Positions 43,262 to 52,718 of a stretch of 64,000 nucleotides of DNA are shown piece after piece. The DNA is taken from positions 1-64,000 of the forward strand of contig NZ_RHJI01000001.1 of the NCBI RefSeq assembly GCF_004211955.1, written 5' to 3'. A program made the translations under genes and the position numbers. Source of the stretch: Escherichia sp. E1V33. GTDB lineage: Bacteria > Pseudomonadota > Gammaproteobacteria > Enterobacterales > Enterobacteriaceae. The notes below the pieces were generated by a model. The model made no database searches and was not told where the DNA came from. It saw only the letters and a list, made by a program, of their open reading frames with translations. The stretch's first letter is position 1; each line of letters starts with the position of its first letter.

Positions 43262-45993
43262 CGCATCTGGAACTGGTTCCCGTCCCGCCTGTCGCGCAAC
43301 TGGCGGGCGTGAGCCAGCATTATGGAAAAACCGTTGCGCTGAACAATATCACACTCGATATTCCGGCCCGCTGTATGGTCGGGCTGATTGGTCCGGATGG
43401 CGTCGGGAAGTCGAGTTTGTTGTCGTTGATTTCCGGAGCCCGCGTCATTGAGCAGGGCAATGTGATGGTGCTGGGCGGCGATATGCGCGACCCGAAGCAT
43501 CGCCGCGACGTCTGCCCGCGCATCGCCTGGATGCCGCAGGGGCTGGGCAAAAACCTCTACCACACCTTGTCGGTGTATGAAAACGTCGATTTTTTCGCTC
43601 GCCTGTTCGGTCACGACAAAGCGGAGCGGGAAGTCCGAATTAATGAGCTGCTGACCAGCACCGGGTTAGCACCGTTTCGCGATCGTCCGGCAGGGAAACT
43701 CTCCGGCGGGATGAAGCAAAAACTGGGGCTGTGCTGTGCGTTAATCCACGACCCGGAACTGTTGATTCTTGATGAGCCAACAACGGGGGTTGACCCGCTC
43801 TCCCGCGCCCAGTTCTGGGATCTTATCGACAGTATTCGCCAGCGGCAGAGCAATATGAGCGTGCTGGTCGCCACCGCCTACATGGAAGAGGCCGAACGCT
43901 TCGACTGGCTGGTAGCGATGAATGCCGGAGAAGTGCTGGCAACCGGCAGCGCCGAAGAGCTGCGGCAGCAAACGCAAAGTGCCACGCTGGAAGAGGCGTT
44001 TATAAATCTGTTACCGCAAGCGCAACGCCAGGCGCATCAGGCGGTAGTGATCCCACCATATCAACCTGAAAACGCAGAGATTGCCATTGAAGCGCGCGAT
44101 CTGACCATGCGTTTTGGTTCCTTCGTTGCCGTTGATCACGTCAATTTCCGCATTCCACGCGGGGAGATTTTTGGTTTTCTTGGTTCGAACGGCTGCGGTA
44201 AATCCACCACCATGAAAATGCTTACCGGATTGCTGCCCGCCAGCGAAGGTGAGGCGTGGTTGTTCGGGCAACCGGTTGATCCAAAAGATATCGATACTCG
44301 CCGTCGGGTGGGCTATATGTCGCAGGCGTTTTCGCTCTATACCGAGCTCACCGTGCGGCAAAACCTTGAGTTACATGCCCGTTTGTTTCACATCCCGGAA
44401 GCGGAAATTCCCGCAAGAGTGGCTGAAATGAGCGAGCGTTTTAAGCTCAACGACGTTGAAGATGTTCTGCCGGAGTCATTGCCGCTCGGCATTCGCCAGC
44501 GGCTTTCGCTGGCGGTGGCGGTGATTCATCGCCCGGAGATGTTAATCCTCGATGAGCCTACTTCTGGCGTCGATCCGGTGGCGAGGGATATGTTCTGGCA
44601 GTTGATGGTCGATCTCTCGCGCCAGGACAAAGTGACCATTTTCATCTCCACCCACTTTATGAACGAAGCGGAACGTTGCGACCGTATCTCACTGATGCAC
44701 GCCGGAAAAGTGCTCGCCAGCGGTACACCGCAGGAACTGGTTGAGAAACGCGGAGCCGCAAGTCTGGAAGAGGCATTTATCGCCTATTTGCAGGAAGCGG
44801 CAAGGCAGAGCAACGAAGCCGAAGCGCCGCCCGTGGTACATGACACCACCCACGCGCCACGTCAGGGATTTAGCCTGCGCCGTCTGTTTAGCTACAGCCG
44901 CCGCGAAGCACTGGAACTGCGCCGCGATCCGGTACGTTCGACGCTGGCGCTGATGGGAACGGTGATCCTGATGCTGATAATGGGTTACGGTATCAGTATG
45001 GATGTGGAAAACCTGCGCTTTGCGGTGCTTGACCGCGACCAGACCGTCAGTAGCCAGGCGTGGACGCTCAATCTCTCCGGTTCCCGTTACTTTATCGAAC
45101 AGCCGCCGCTCACCAGTTATGACGAGCTTGACCGTCGGATGCGTGCGGGCGATATCACGGTGGCAATTGAGATCCCTCCCAATTTCGGGCGCGATATCGC
45201 GCGTGGTACGCCCGTGGAACTCGGCGTCTGGATCGACGGAGCGATGCCGAGCCGTGCCGAAACGGTAAAAGGTTACGTGCAGGCCATGCACCAGAGCTGG
45301 CTACAGGATGTGGCGAGCCGACAGTCCACACCTGCCAGCCAAAGCGGGCTGATGAACATTGAGACGCGCTATCGCTATAACCCGGATGTAAAAAGTCTGC
45401 CAGCGATTGTTCCGGCGGTGATCCCGCTTCTGTTGATGATGATCCCGTCAATGCTAAGCGCCCTTAGCGTGGTGCGGGAAAAAGAGCTAGGGTCGATTAT
45501 CAACCTTTACGTGACTCCTACCACTCGTAGCGAATTTTTGCTTGGCAAACAGCTGCCGTACATCGCGCTGGGGATGCTGAACTTTTTCCTGCTCTGCGGC
45601 CTGTCGGTGTTTGTGTTTGGCGTACCGCATAAAGGCAGTTTCCTGACGCTCACCCTGGCGGCGCTGCTGTATATCATCATCGCCACCGGAATGGGGCTGC
45701 TGATCTCCACCTTTATGAAAAGCCAGATTGCCGCCATTTTCGGTACGGCGATTATCACGTTGATCCCGGCGACACAGTTTTCCGGGATGATCGATCCGGT
45801 AGCTTCGCTGGAAGGGCCGGGACGTTGGATCGGCGAGGTTTACCCGACCAGTCATTTTCTGACTATCGCCCGCGGGACGTTCTCGAAAGCGCTGGATCTG
45901 ACTGATTTGTGGCAACTTTTTATCCCGTTGCTGATAGCCATACCGCTGGTGATGGGCTTAAGCATCCTGCTGCTGAAAAAACAGGAGGGATGA
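43258..45993 (+). CDS. rbbA: Ribosome-associated ATPase / ABC transporter fusion RbbA
   Basis: 911 residues with two ABC ATPase domains and a membrane domain in one chain. Domain 1: Walker [10 protein letters not shown] (about 43-51), signature LSGGMKQKL, Walker [14 protein letters not shown]. Domain 2: Walker [10 protein letters not shown] near 308, a changed signature LPLGIRQRL, Walker [13 protein letters not shown]. The last 370 residues are an ABC-2 type permease with six helices. Biochemical work in E. coli reported ribosome binding and stimulation of translation elongation; the operon context (yhiI adaptor, yhhJ permease) suggests export. Confidence 0.96.
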   Translation: MTHLELVPVPPVAQLAGVSQHYGKTVALNNITLDIPARCMVGLIGPDGVGKSSLLSLISGARVIEQGNVMVLGGDMRDPKHRRDVCPRIAWMPQGLGKNLYHTLSVYENVDFFARLFGHDKAEREVRINELLTSTGLAPFRDRPAGKLSGGMKQKLGLCCALIHDPELLILDEPTTGVDPLSRAQFWDLIDSIRQRQSNMSVLVATAYMEEAERFDWLVAMNAGEVLATGSAEELRQQTQSATLEEAFINLLPQAQRQAHQAVVIPPYQPENAEIAIEARDLTMRFGSFVAVDHVNFRIPRGEIFGFLGSNGCGKSTTMKMLTGLLPASEGEAWLFGQPVDPKDIDTRRRVGYMSQAFSLYTELTVRQNLELHARLFHIPEAEIPARVAEMSERFKLNDVEDVLPESLPLGIRQRLSLAVAVIHRPEMLILDEPTSGVDPVARDMFWQLMVDLSRQDKVTIFISTHFMNEAERCDRISLMHAGKVLASGTPQELVEKRGAASLEEAFIAYLQEAARQSNEAEAPPVVHDTTHAPRQGFSLRRLFSYSRREALELRRDPVRSTLALMGTVILMLIMGYGISMDVENLRFAVLDRDQTVSSQAWTLNLSGSRYFIEQPPLTSYDELDRRMRAGDITVAIEIPPNFGRDIARGTPVELGVWIDGAMPSRAETVKGYVQAMHQSWLQDVASRQSTPASQSGLMNIETRYRYNPDVKSLPAIVPAVIPLLLMMIPSMLSALSVVREKELGSIINLYVTPTTRSEFLLGKQLPYIALGMLNFFLLCGLSVFVFGVPHKGSFLTLTLAALLYIIIATGMGLLISTFMKSQIAAIFGTAIITLIPATQFSGMIDPVASLEGPGRWIGEVYPTSHFLTIARGTFSKALDLTDLWQLFIPLLIAIPLVMGLSILLLKKQEG

Positions 45994-47117
45994 TGCGCCA
46001 TTTACGCAATATTTTTAATCTGGGTATCAAAGAGTTGCGCAGTCTACTCGGTGATAAAGCGATGCTGACATTGATTGTCTTCTCGTTTACGGTGTCGGTG
46101 TATTCGTCAGCGACCGTGACGCCAGGATCATTGAACCTGGCACCGATCGCTATTGCCGATATGGATCAATCGCAGTTGTCGAATCGGATCGTTAACAGCT
46201 TCTATCGCCCGTGGTTTTTGCCACCGGAGATGATCACCGCCGATGAGATGGATGCCGGACTGGACGCCGGGCGCTATACCTTCGCGATAAATATCCCGCC
46301 TAATTTTCAGCGTGATGTCCTCGCTGGACGCCAGCCGGATATTCAGGTGAATGTCGATGCCACGCGCATGAGCCAGGCATTTACCGGCAACGGGTATATC
46401 CAGAATATTATCAATGGTGAAGTGAACAGTTTTGTTGCGCGCTACCGTGATAACAGCGAACCGTTGGTATCGCTGGAAACCCGGATGCGCTTTAACCCGA
46501 ACCTTGATCCCGCGTGGTTTGGCGGGGTGATGGCGATCATCAACAACATTACCATGCTGGCGATTGTATTGACCGGATCGGCGCTGATCCGCGAGCGTGA
46601 ACACGGCACAGTGGAACACTTACTGGTGATGCCGATAACGCCGTTTGAGATCATGATGGCAAAGGTCTGGTCGATGGGGCTAGTGGTGCTGGTGGTATCG
46701 GGATTATCGCTGGTGCTGATGGTGAAAGGCGTGCTGGGCGTACCGATTGAAGGCTCGATCCCGCTGTTTATGCTGGGCGTGGCGCTCAGTCTGTTTGCCA
46801 CCACGTCAATCGGCATTTTTATGGGGACGATAGCGCGTTCAATGCCGCAACTGGGGCTGCTGGTGATTCTGGTGCTGCTGCCGCTGCAAATGCTTTCCGG
46901 TGGATCCACGCCGCGCGAAAGTATGCCGCAGATGGTGCAGGACATTATGCTGACCATGCCGACGACACACTTTGTTAGCCTAGCGCAGGCCATCCTCTAC
47001 CGGGGTGCCGGATTCGAAATCGTCTGGCCGCAGTTCCTGACGCTGATGGCAATTGGCGGCGCGTTTTTCACCATTGCGCTGCTGCGATTCAGGAAGACGA
47101 TTGGGACAATGGCGTAA
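45993..47117 (+). CDS. yhhJ: ABC-2 type permease YhhJ
   Basis: 374 residues from the ATG at 45993, which lies 4 bases after AGGAGG; an ATG at 45990 is too close to that site. It overlaps the rbbA stop. One N-terminal helix, a large periplasmic loop, then five C-terminal helices with the ABC-2 motif REREHGTVEHLLVMPITPFEIM. It is very similar to the permease part of RbbA and probably pairs with it. Confidence 0.96.
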   Translation: MRHLRNIFNLGIKELRSLLGDKAMLTLIVFSFTVSVYSSATVTPGSLNLAPIAIADMDQSQLSNRIVNSFYRPWFLPPEMITADEMDAGLDAGRYTFAINIPPNFQRDVLAGRQPDIQVNVDATRMSQAFTGNGYIQNIINGEVNSFVARYRDNSEPLVSLETRMRFNPNLDPAWFGGVMAIINNITMLAIVLTGSALIREREHGTVEHLLVMPITPFEIMMAKVWSMGLVVLVVSGLSLVLMVKGVLGVPIEGSIPLFMLGVALSLFATTSIGIFMGTIARSMPQLGLLVILVLLPLQMLSGGSTPRESMPQMVQDIMLTMPTTHFVSLAQAILYRGAGFEIVWPQFLTLMAIGGAFFTIALLRFRKTIGTMA

Positions 47118-47129
47118 GGAAGGGAAACT

Positions 47130-47163
47130 TGACTTCATACTGTGATGTCATAAAGTGAAGTCA
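47130..47163 (+). promoter_or_regulatory. Inverted repeat upstream of hicAB (probable autoregulatory operator)
   Basis: TGACTTCA (47130-47137) and TGAAGTCA (47156-47163) are exact inverted copies 18 bases apart, ending 12 bp before hicA. A -35-like TTGACT overlaps the left arm. HicB-type antitoxins with a ribbon-helix-helix domain commonly repress their own promoter at such palindromes. Confidence 0.6.
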
Positions 47164-47175
47164 TAAGGACATGCC

Positions 47176-47451
47176 ATGAGAATCCAGGTACAGGCTTTAC
47201 GGAAGAAACAAAAAAACACATTGGATCAAATATTTAAATCTCATGTTCCTCAAGGGATCAAGTGGTCAGATATAGAGTCACTGGTTAAAGCATTAGGCGG
47301 AGAAATTAAGGAAGGAAGAGGTTCGCGCTGTAAGTTCATACTCAATATGAGCGTTGCGTGTTTCCATCGGCCTCATCCGTCGCCAGATACCGATAAAGGC
47401 GCTGTAGAAAGCGTGCGTGACTGGTTACTAAGTATAGGGGTAAAACCATGA
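47176..47451 (+). CDS. hicA: HicA-family mRNA interferase toxin
   Basis: 91 residues, with a 25-residue basic lead, then the HicA fold: IKWSDIESLVKALGGEIKEG, the segment GSRCKFIL, and the conserved catalytic-histidine region HRPHPSP. Members cut mRNA, stopping translation. The domain follows the longer type paired with HicB proteins that carry an Arc-like end. The toxin comes first and overlaps the antitoxin gene by 4 bp (ATGA). Confidence 0.87.
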   Translation: MRIQVQALRKKQKNTLDQIFKSHVPQGIKWSDIESLVKALGGEIKEGRGSRCKFILNMSVACFHRPHPSPDTDKGAVESVRDWLLSIGVKP

Positions 47452-47807
47452 TCAAACTGAAGACGCCAAACTCTATGGAGATTGCCGGGCAACCTGCTGT
47501 AATCACCTATGTGCCAGAACTGAATGCATTTCGTGGCAAATTCCTGGGTTTGTCAGGTTATTGTGATTTTGTCTCTGACAGCATTCAGGGGCTGCAAAAA
47601 GAGGGGGAGCTTTCCCTGCGAGAGTATCTTGAGGATTGTAAAGCTGCGGGTATTGAGCCTTATGCGCGTACAGAAAAGATTAAGACCTTTACGTTACGCT
47701 ATCCAGAATCGCTGAGTGAACGCCTTAATAATGCGGCTGCGCAGCAACAAGTCTCTGTTAATACCTATATTATTGAAACACTGAATGAGCGTTTGAATCA
47801 TTTATAA
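47448..47807 (+). CDS. hicB: HicB-family antitoxin
   Basis: 119 residues. The N-terminal part is the degraded RNase-H-like HicB domain (VPELNAFRGKFLGLSGYCDF, DSIQGLQKEGELSLREYLEDC). The C-terminal 45 residues are a ribbon-helix-helix DNA-binding domain (IKTFTLRYPESLSERLNNAA, then VNTYIIETLNERL). It would neutralise HicA and repress the operon through the palindrome upstream. Confidence 0.9.
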   Translation: MIKLKTPNSMEIAGQPAVITYVPELNAFRGKFLGLSGYCDFVSDSIQGLQKEGELSLREYLEDCKAAGIEPYARTEKIKTFTLRYPESLSERLNNAAAQQQVSVNTYIIETLNERLNHL

Positions 47808-47810
47808 CTT

Positions 47811-47849
47811 ATAGCGGCCCAACAATTTCTGTTGCGCCGCTATATTTTT
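47811..47849. terminator. Bidirectional terminator between hicB and the aldolase gene
   Basis: ATAGCGGC pairs with GCCGCTAT with an inner AACA/TGTT stem, followed by ATTTTTG. It separates two converging operons. Confidence 0.8.
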
Positions 47850-47856
47850 GCGGCTC

Positions 47857-48717
47857 TTAAGATGCCTTTCTAACCAACCGATGCCCCTCATTCATCATCA
47901 GGATTTTGCTATACACATCTTCCTCGACGGCGTTTTTTGCTGATGCCATGACTCGTGCCAGATTCGCCTCGTTGTGATTATTCACATACGCTTTGCCGAC
48001 GGCGGTGATAAACGCTTTGCGCAGATCGCTGGCGATATTTACTTTAGCGACGCGATAATTAACAAAGCTGCGTAATATCTCCGGGGCGATACCGGAGCCG
48101 CCGTGAATAACCAACGGCACCGGACAGACTTCGGCAATGCGCTTCAGCAGGGGGATATCGATACGCGGTATATCGTCCAGGCCATGAACGTTGCCAATAG
48201 AAACTGCCAGCATGTCGCAACCGGTACGCTCGACAAAGGTCTTCACCTTTTCCGGTTCCGTTTTGCAATCGGCTTCGCTGACATGATCATCTTCTTTGCC
48301 GAGAATCGCCCCCAGCTCCGCTTCAACCGGTACACCATAGGATTTACAGAAATCGACAGCTTCCTGGGTGAAAGCGATATTCTCTTCAAAAGAGAATGCG
48401 GCACCGTCAATCATGACCGAGGTAAAGCCCGCGCGCACCGCCTGTTTCACATCCTCCTGAGTTTTCCCGTGATCCAGATGAAGACTGACCGGAACATCCA
48501 TTTTATCGGCGTGACGTTTCACGATTTCATAAATGTAATCGTATCCCGAGAGTTGTGCATTGGTTGGCGCAATCTGAATGAAGTTGGGTAATCCCGAACG
48601 CTCAATAGCGTTTAAAATTGAAATTGTCGTCTCCAGATTGGTGGTATTAAATGCGCCCGCTAATACCCGTTTTTCCTGAATGCGGTCGAGCAGTATCCGT
48701 CCATTAACTAATGGCAT
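47857..48717 (-). CDS. Class II ketose-bisphosphate aldolase (GatY/KbaY-like)
   Basis: 286 residues. Zinc-enzyme motifs are present: LHLDHG with the catalytic aspartate and a zinc histidine, VEAELG, GNVHG and VIHGGSG with the other two zinc histidines, and the phosphate-binding KVNIASDLR. It would split a ketose bisphosphate (for example tagatose- or fructose-1,6-bisphosphate) into two triose phosphates. Last gene of the sugar operon, 31 bp after the HPr gene. No KbaZ/GatZ partner subunit is present. Confidence 0.9.
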   Translation of the reverse strand: MPLVNGRILLDRIQEKRVLAGAFNTTNLETTISILNAIERSGLPNFIQIAPTNAQLSGYDYIYEIVKRHADKMDVPVSLHLDHGKTQEDVKQAVRAGFTSVMIDGAAFSFEENIAFTQEAVDFCKSYGVPVEAELGAILGKEDDHVSEADCKTEPEKVKTFVERTGCDMLAVSIGNVHGLDDIPRIDIPLLKRIAEVCPVPLVIHGGSGIAPEILRSFVNYRVAKVNIASDLRKAFITAVGKAYVNNHNEANLARVMASAKNAVEEDVYSKILMMNEGHRLVRKAS

Positions 48718-48748
48718 ATTGAAAACCTCATCTTTTAATATCAGTTAA

Positions 48749-49018
48749 TTATTCAGCTTCACCGAAGCGGTCGCGAAATAAGTCGGTGAGAGTCTGTATG
48801 GCCTCGTTTTCATCATCGCCTTCGCAGCGTATTTCCACCGTTTTTCCGCCTTTTATTCCGGCGCGCATAATATTCATCATGCTGGTGGCATTAATATCAT
48901 TACCCTCATAGTGCAGCGTCACTTTACAGCTATATTTTTTGGCGGCTTTCGCCAGACAGGCCGCCGGACGTGCATGCAGGCCAGTACTGTTTCTGACTTC
49001 CACGGTTTTACTCAACAT
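48749..49018 (-). CDS. HPr-family phosphocarrier protein
   Basis: 89 residues with the phosphorylated histidine at position 15 in NSTGLHARPAA. Ser46 is present as well (NATSMMNIM), in the place of the regulatory serine of HPr. It carries phosphate from Enzyme I to the IIA protein. A dedicated HPr inside a galactitol-type operon is uncommon, as the general HPr normally serves it. It overlaps the kinase end by 11 bp. Confidence 0.92.
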   Translation of the reverse strand: MLSKTVEVRNSTGLHARPAACLAKAAKKYSCKVTLHYEGNDINATSMMNIMRAGIKGGKTVEIRCEGDDENEAIQTLTDLFRDRFGEAE

Positions 49019-50516
49019 AGTGCTCCTCCCGATGATGTAATGGCATCACGCCTTCTTGCTGTAATTTCAACTGATACCAGCTTTTCCACTTGTACTGATA
49101 ACGCTGTAATTGATGGTATCTCGCCCGATTCGGTAACAAACGTTGGGCTATAGCGACTGGCGGCGGTGGAATATCCGGTGCGGCGGTTAATAATGCTCCG
49201 ACAGAAACCGCCTCGTTAAATGCAATTGCTTCAACCGGACGCTGTAAAATATCCGCCTTTAATTGCAGCCAAAGGGGATTATGGGTTGCCGGACCGATCA
49301 CTTTTAACGCGCTGGTGCCAGGCACGTTAAAACAGGCGAAGCAGTTGGCAAATTCCATGGTTAATCCCAGTGATACGCTGGCAATTAACATGTCGATACT
49401 TAACGTATCGCCAAGCCCATAAAATAATCCACGGGTATGGCGATTTTTATAGGGCGAACCCGAACCGCGAAGATGTGGAATAAAGACGGGAATGTCATCG
49501 AGCAACCAATTCCCCGCCAGATAATCAGCATGTCCGCGAGTAAGTGATGCGGCGATCTCCTCATCGGTTAGCCGGAACGTGTTGCGCAGCCACTCCAGCG
49601 CGAAACCGCCCACGGGCAGCGACGCAAACAGGGTGAACTGGTTGGCAAGTGAGTAACAGCCGTTTGCCAGCTTGTCACGTTTGGCCTGTTCATCCAGCGT
49701 CGGTTGTGTATCCAGTTGCAGAATGCCTTCCGTGGTCCCCGTCGAGTTAAGGATATCGCCTGGCATCATCTGCAACGCCCGTGCGCCCACCATATGGTCA
49801 TGTCCGGCCAGCGTCACGCTGACCGGCTGCAAGAACCCAAGCGCCTTACAGAGTGACTCGCTGACCCATCCGGCGTGTTCGCCTGGTTGCACTAATGGCG
49901 CAAATGCTGAACAGGGAACGTGTAACAACGCCGCCGCTTTCGCTGACCATTCGCCTTTACGCACGTCCAGACACAGCGTGCGGCTTGCTAAGGTGATATC
50001 CGTGCGCTGTTCGCCGGTCAGCCGCCAGAGCAGTACTTCCGGCGCATGTAGCCAACGCAGACCGCGGCGATTGCGCAGCGGATAATGCTCCAGCAACCAA
50101 CGCATTTTGAAGGCAGAGTAATTGCTGTGCAGTGGTAGCCCGCAGATGTCATAAAGTGCCGCACTGTCTGCCTCGCTAAGCGTTGTCAGATACTCTTCAC
50201 CGCGACGATCATACCAGGCCAGCATTGGCGTCAGGATCTCGCCATGCTCGTCAAGGAACACGCCTGACTCGCCAAAACTGGCAATGCTGATCCGCCTGAC
50301 TGGCAGCGGCGAAGCGGCGTTCAGTTGCGCTATCGCCTGGCGGACCTCCTGCCAGAGGGCGTCGATATCGAAATCAACATCGCCCTGTGGGGAGATCTGT
50401 TTTGCCGTCACGAATTTATGCGCGCCCAACGTCGTTGCATCCAGGCAGGAAAAACAGGTGACTTTGCAATTGGTGGTGCCAATATCGATAACGATAGCTG
50501 CGCTGTTATCAGGCAT
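49008..50516 (-). CDS. FGGY-family carbohydrate kinase
   Basis: 502 residues. ATPase motifs of the family: DIGTTNCKV at residues 11-19 (phosphate 1), the Asp base region LAGHDHMVGA near 240, and STGTTEGIL near 262 (phosphate 2). It phosphorylates a sugar or sugar phosphate with ATP; the substrate cannot be read from sequence. Relatives include xylulose and glycerol kinases and the AI-2 kinase LsrK. It overlaps the IIC gene by 8 bp. Confidence 0.9.
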   Translation of the reverse strand: MPDNSAAIVIDIGTTNCKVTCFSCLDATTLGAHKFVTAKQISPQGDVDFDIDALWQEVRQAIAQLNAASPLPVRRISIASFGESGVFLDEHGEILTPMLAWYDRRGEEYLTTLSEADSAALYDICGLPLHSNYSAFKMRWLLEHYPLRNRRGLRWLHAPEVLLWRLTGEQRTDITLASRTLCLDVRKGEWSAKAAALLHVPCSAFAPLVQPGEHAGWVSESLCKALGFLQPVSVTLAGHDHMVGARALQMMPGDILNSTGTTEGILQLDTQPTLDEQAKRDKLANGCYSLANQFTLFASLPVGGFALEWLRNTFRLTDEEIAASLTRGHADYLAGNWLLDDIPVFIPHLRGSGSPYKNRHTRGLFYGLGDTLSIDMLIASVSLGLTMEFANCFACFNVPGTSALKVIGPATHNPLWLQLKADILQRPVEAIAFNEAVSVGALLTAAPDIPPPPVAIAQRLLPNRARYHQLQRYQYKWKSWYQLKLQQEGVMPLHHREEHYVE

Positions 50517-51867
50517 AAACCGTGCTCCGCGTCATTCGGAAAATGCCATACAGTACCAGGGCGATAACCGGCACCAGACCAATGGCGATGATATTGCCGT
50601 TGAATATTTCCAGCAGCCAGAAGCGGAACGGGTTACCGCCATCAAGGAAACTGGAAACCTGGCCGCTGGAGCCTTCGGCAAATTTGAAATTAACGTCTTT
50701 CGCCATTCCGGTAATAAACGGCGCGATTTTGGTAGCAATCCACAGGTCGGCAATAATCACCGGGATCGCCGCCAGAACGGTGCGGAAAATATTGCCACGG
50801 CTGGCTAAAGCAATCATCGACGCCATTACCGCCAGGTTGGCAAGGTCGCCAAGCGGCAGGACTTCATTACCCGGAAGGACAAACGCGATAAAGACCGAGA
50901 TTGGCGTCAGCAGCAGGGCGGTGGAGATAATCGCCGGGTTACCTACGGCAACGGCGATATCCAGGCCGATATAGAGATCGTCACGGTCAGGGTATTTGGC
51001 ATTGAGATACTTTTTAATAGCTTCAGACAGCGGTAATAAACCTTCCATCAGGATGCGTACCATGCGTGGCAGGATGAACATCACACCGCCAATGCTGATG
51101 CCAAGCAGCAAGACTTTTTTGAAATCGTATCCGGCAATTACGCCGAGCAGAATGCCCAGAATAGTGCCAACCATCATCGGTTCGCCGAAGATGCCAAACT
51201 TTTTCTGTACGGTTTCCGGGTCGATATGAATACGATTGAGGCCAGGGATATGGTCGATGATTTTGTCGACCAGCAGACCGACCGGGAAGAACACCACCGA
51301 GGAGAGCGTCGGCAATGAGATCCCTTCCAGACCAAAGTATTTTTGTACCAGTGGCGCAGACCAGTCGGCGAGTTTGAGCACCACCACCGCGGCAATCGCC
51401 GCCGCCAGCAGACCAAAGAACAGACTGCCGGTGCTGTAATAAACCAGCGTACCAGCAAGGGCAAAATGCCAGTAGTTCCACATATCTACGTCAACGGTGC
51501 GGGTTTTATTTAACGCCAGCATCGCCACGTTAATCAGAATGGTCAGGGGAATAACAAACGGGGCAATTGGCGAACCCCATGTAATAGCGGAAAGCGGTGG
51601 CCAGCCTAAATCCACCACCGGTAAATTAATTCCGGTGCGTTCAACCATCGCCTGGGCCGCTGGCCCGACATTGCTGGTAAGAATATCGAAAATGGCATAA
51701 ATACCGACAAAACCAATGCCGACTGTTAATGACGAACGTAAGGCTTTAGCGGGTTTTACTTTAAAACAGAGAGCAAGAATAAATAACACCAACGGCAACA
51801 TTACCGTCGGGCCAAATCCCAATATATATTGCACAATATTATAGAGAGTATGCGCGATATCGTTCAT
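50509..51867 (-). CDS. PTS galactitol-type Enzyme IIC (permease)
   Basis: 452 residues from the ATG at 51865-51867 with GAGG upstream; the frame opens 10 codons earlier. About ten to twelve hydrophobic helices, with features of GatC: NIVQYILGFGPTVMLPLVLF near the start and GNPAIISTALLLTPI. It carries the sugar across the inner membrane while it is phosphorylated. The sugar is unknown; pentitols, galactitol or related polyols are likely candidates from the family. Confidence 0.92.
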   Translation of the reverse strand: MNDIAHTLYNIVQYILGFGPTVMLPLVLFILALCFKVKPAKALRSSLTVGIGFVGIYAIFDILTSNVGPAAQAMVERTGINLPVVDLGWPPLSAITWGSPIAPFVIPLTILINVAMLALNKTRTVDVDMWNYWHFALAGTLVYYSTGSLFFGLLAAAIAAVVVLKLADWSAPLVQKYFGLEGISLPTLSSVVFFPVGLLVDKIIDHIPGLNRIHIDPETVQKKFGIFGEPMMVGTILGILLGVIAGYDFKKVLLLGISIGGVMFILPRMVRILMEGLLPLSEAIKKYLNAKYPDRDDLYIGLDIAVAVGNPAIISTALLLTPISVFIAFVLPGNEVLPLGDLANLAVMASMIALASRGNIFRTVLAAIPVIIADLWIATKIAPFITGMAKDVNFKFAEGSSGQVSSFLDGGNPFRFWLLEIFNGNIIAIGLVPVIALVLYGIFRMTRSTVYA

Positions 51868-51943
51868 AATAAACCTCTTTTTCAGGCGAGAGCGCACCTC
51901 GCGTTAGCGCCTGATGGAGTGTGTTGAAATTAATTATTATTAA

Positions 51944-52225
51944 TTACTTTTTAAGGATAGAAACAATTTGCGCCAGTACTTTTTCTTCGCCAATACCGGT
52001 AATAATCGGCAAGCCGTTGACCACCGGGACGTCGAGTTCATAAGGCACTTTAGTTGTTGAAACTACCAGTGCTACGCCGTCAGTATTTCCAGGTAAAGAG
52101 GCAACGTTGGTTTGGGAATAATTGACGTTAAGACCTTGCTCTTTGCAATATTCCATGACTTTTTCTGTTACCGCCGTGGATGTGGCAATACCCGTGGCGC
52201 AGACAAATAAAATGGTTTGACTCAT
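51944..52225 (-). CDS. PTS galactitol-type Enzyme IIB
   Basis: 93 residues with the phosphocysteine loop FVCATGIATSTAV (Cys9 or Cys10 by count) at the N-terminus. It receives phosphate from IIA and hands it to the sugar in IIC. It overlaps the IIA gene by 4 bp and precedes IIC by 77 bp. Confidence 0.93.
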   Translation of the reverse strand: MSQTILFVCATGIATSTAVTEKVMEYCKEQGLNVNYSQTNVASLPGNTDGVALVVSTTKVPYELDVPVVNGLPIITGIGEEKVLAQIVSILKK

Positions 52226-52695
52226 ATTTCACCTCGTTCTTTCATTTTGTTTAAGATTACTGTGTGTATTTCTGTTGTTTCCATCGTCAGCAGGGCGCGC
52301 ATAAAGGGCGTATCCTGAATCATTTCCATAATCCAGCCCAGGGCATTTAATTGTTTGTTACTTTCGCTTAAGGCGAGCAAAAAAATCACCCTGACAGGCA
52401 CGGGATCAGGATCGCCACCCATATCGGCAAACTCTACCGGTTCCGGCAGGATGCCGACGGCAATTGCATTGTGCCTGACATGTTTATGGTCCGTGTGCGG
52501 AATGGCGACGCACGGTGGTTCGGTAGGCAGCCCCGTTGGGTACGTAGCCTCACGTTTCAGTACGTGATCGGCAAAATCAGGGACCACCAGCTCGGCGGCA
52601 ACCAACGGTTGCGCTAACTGAGGGATTATCTGTTCAACGCTTAACCCTGCCGGTAGCCGTTGAATAAAATTTTCCTGAAACTGTATGCCTTGCAT
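52222..52695 (-). CDS. PTS Enzyme IIA (fructose/mannitol/galactitol family)
   Basis: 157 residues from the ATG at 52693-52695, which has GAGGAAG just upstream; an ATG four codons earlier has no ribosome site. The active-site histidine is in VAIPHTDHKHV and the C-terminal half has the family strand VRVIFLLALSE. First enzyme gene of the operon, 24 bp after the regulator. Confidence 0.92.
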   Translation of the reverse strand: MQGIQFQENFIQRLPAGLSVEQIIPQLAQPLVAAELVVPDFADHVLKREATYPTGLPTEPPCVAIPHTDHKHVRHNAIAVGILPEPVEFADMGGDPDPVPVRVIFLLALSESNKQLNALGWIMEMIQDTPFMRALLTMETTEIHTVILNKMKERGEI

Positions 52696-52718
52696 TTTCT
52701 TCCTCATAAAAAGTGTAT

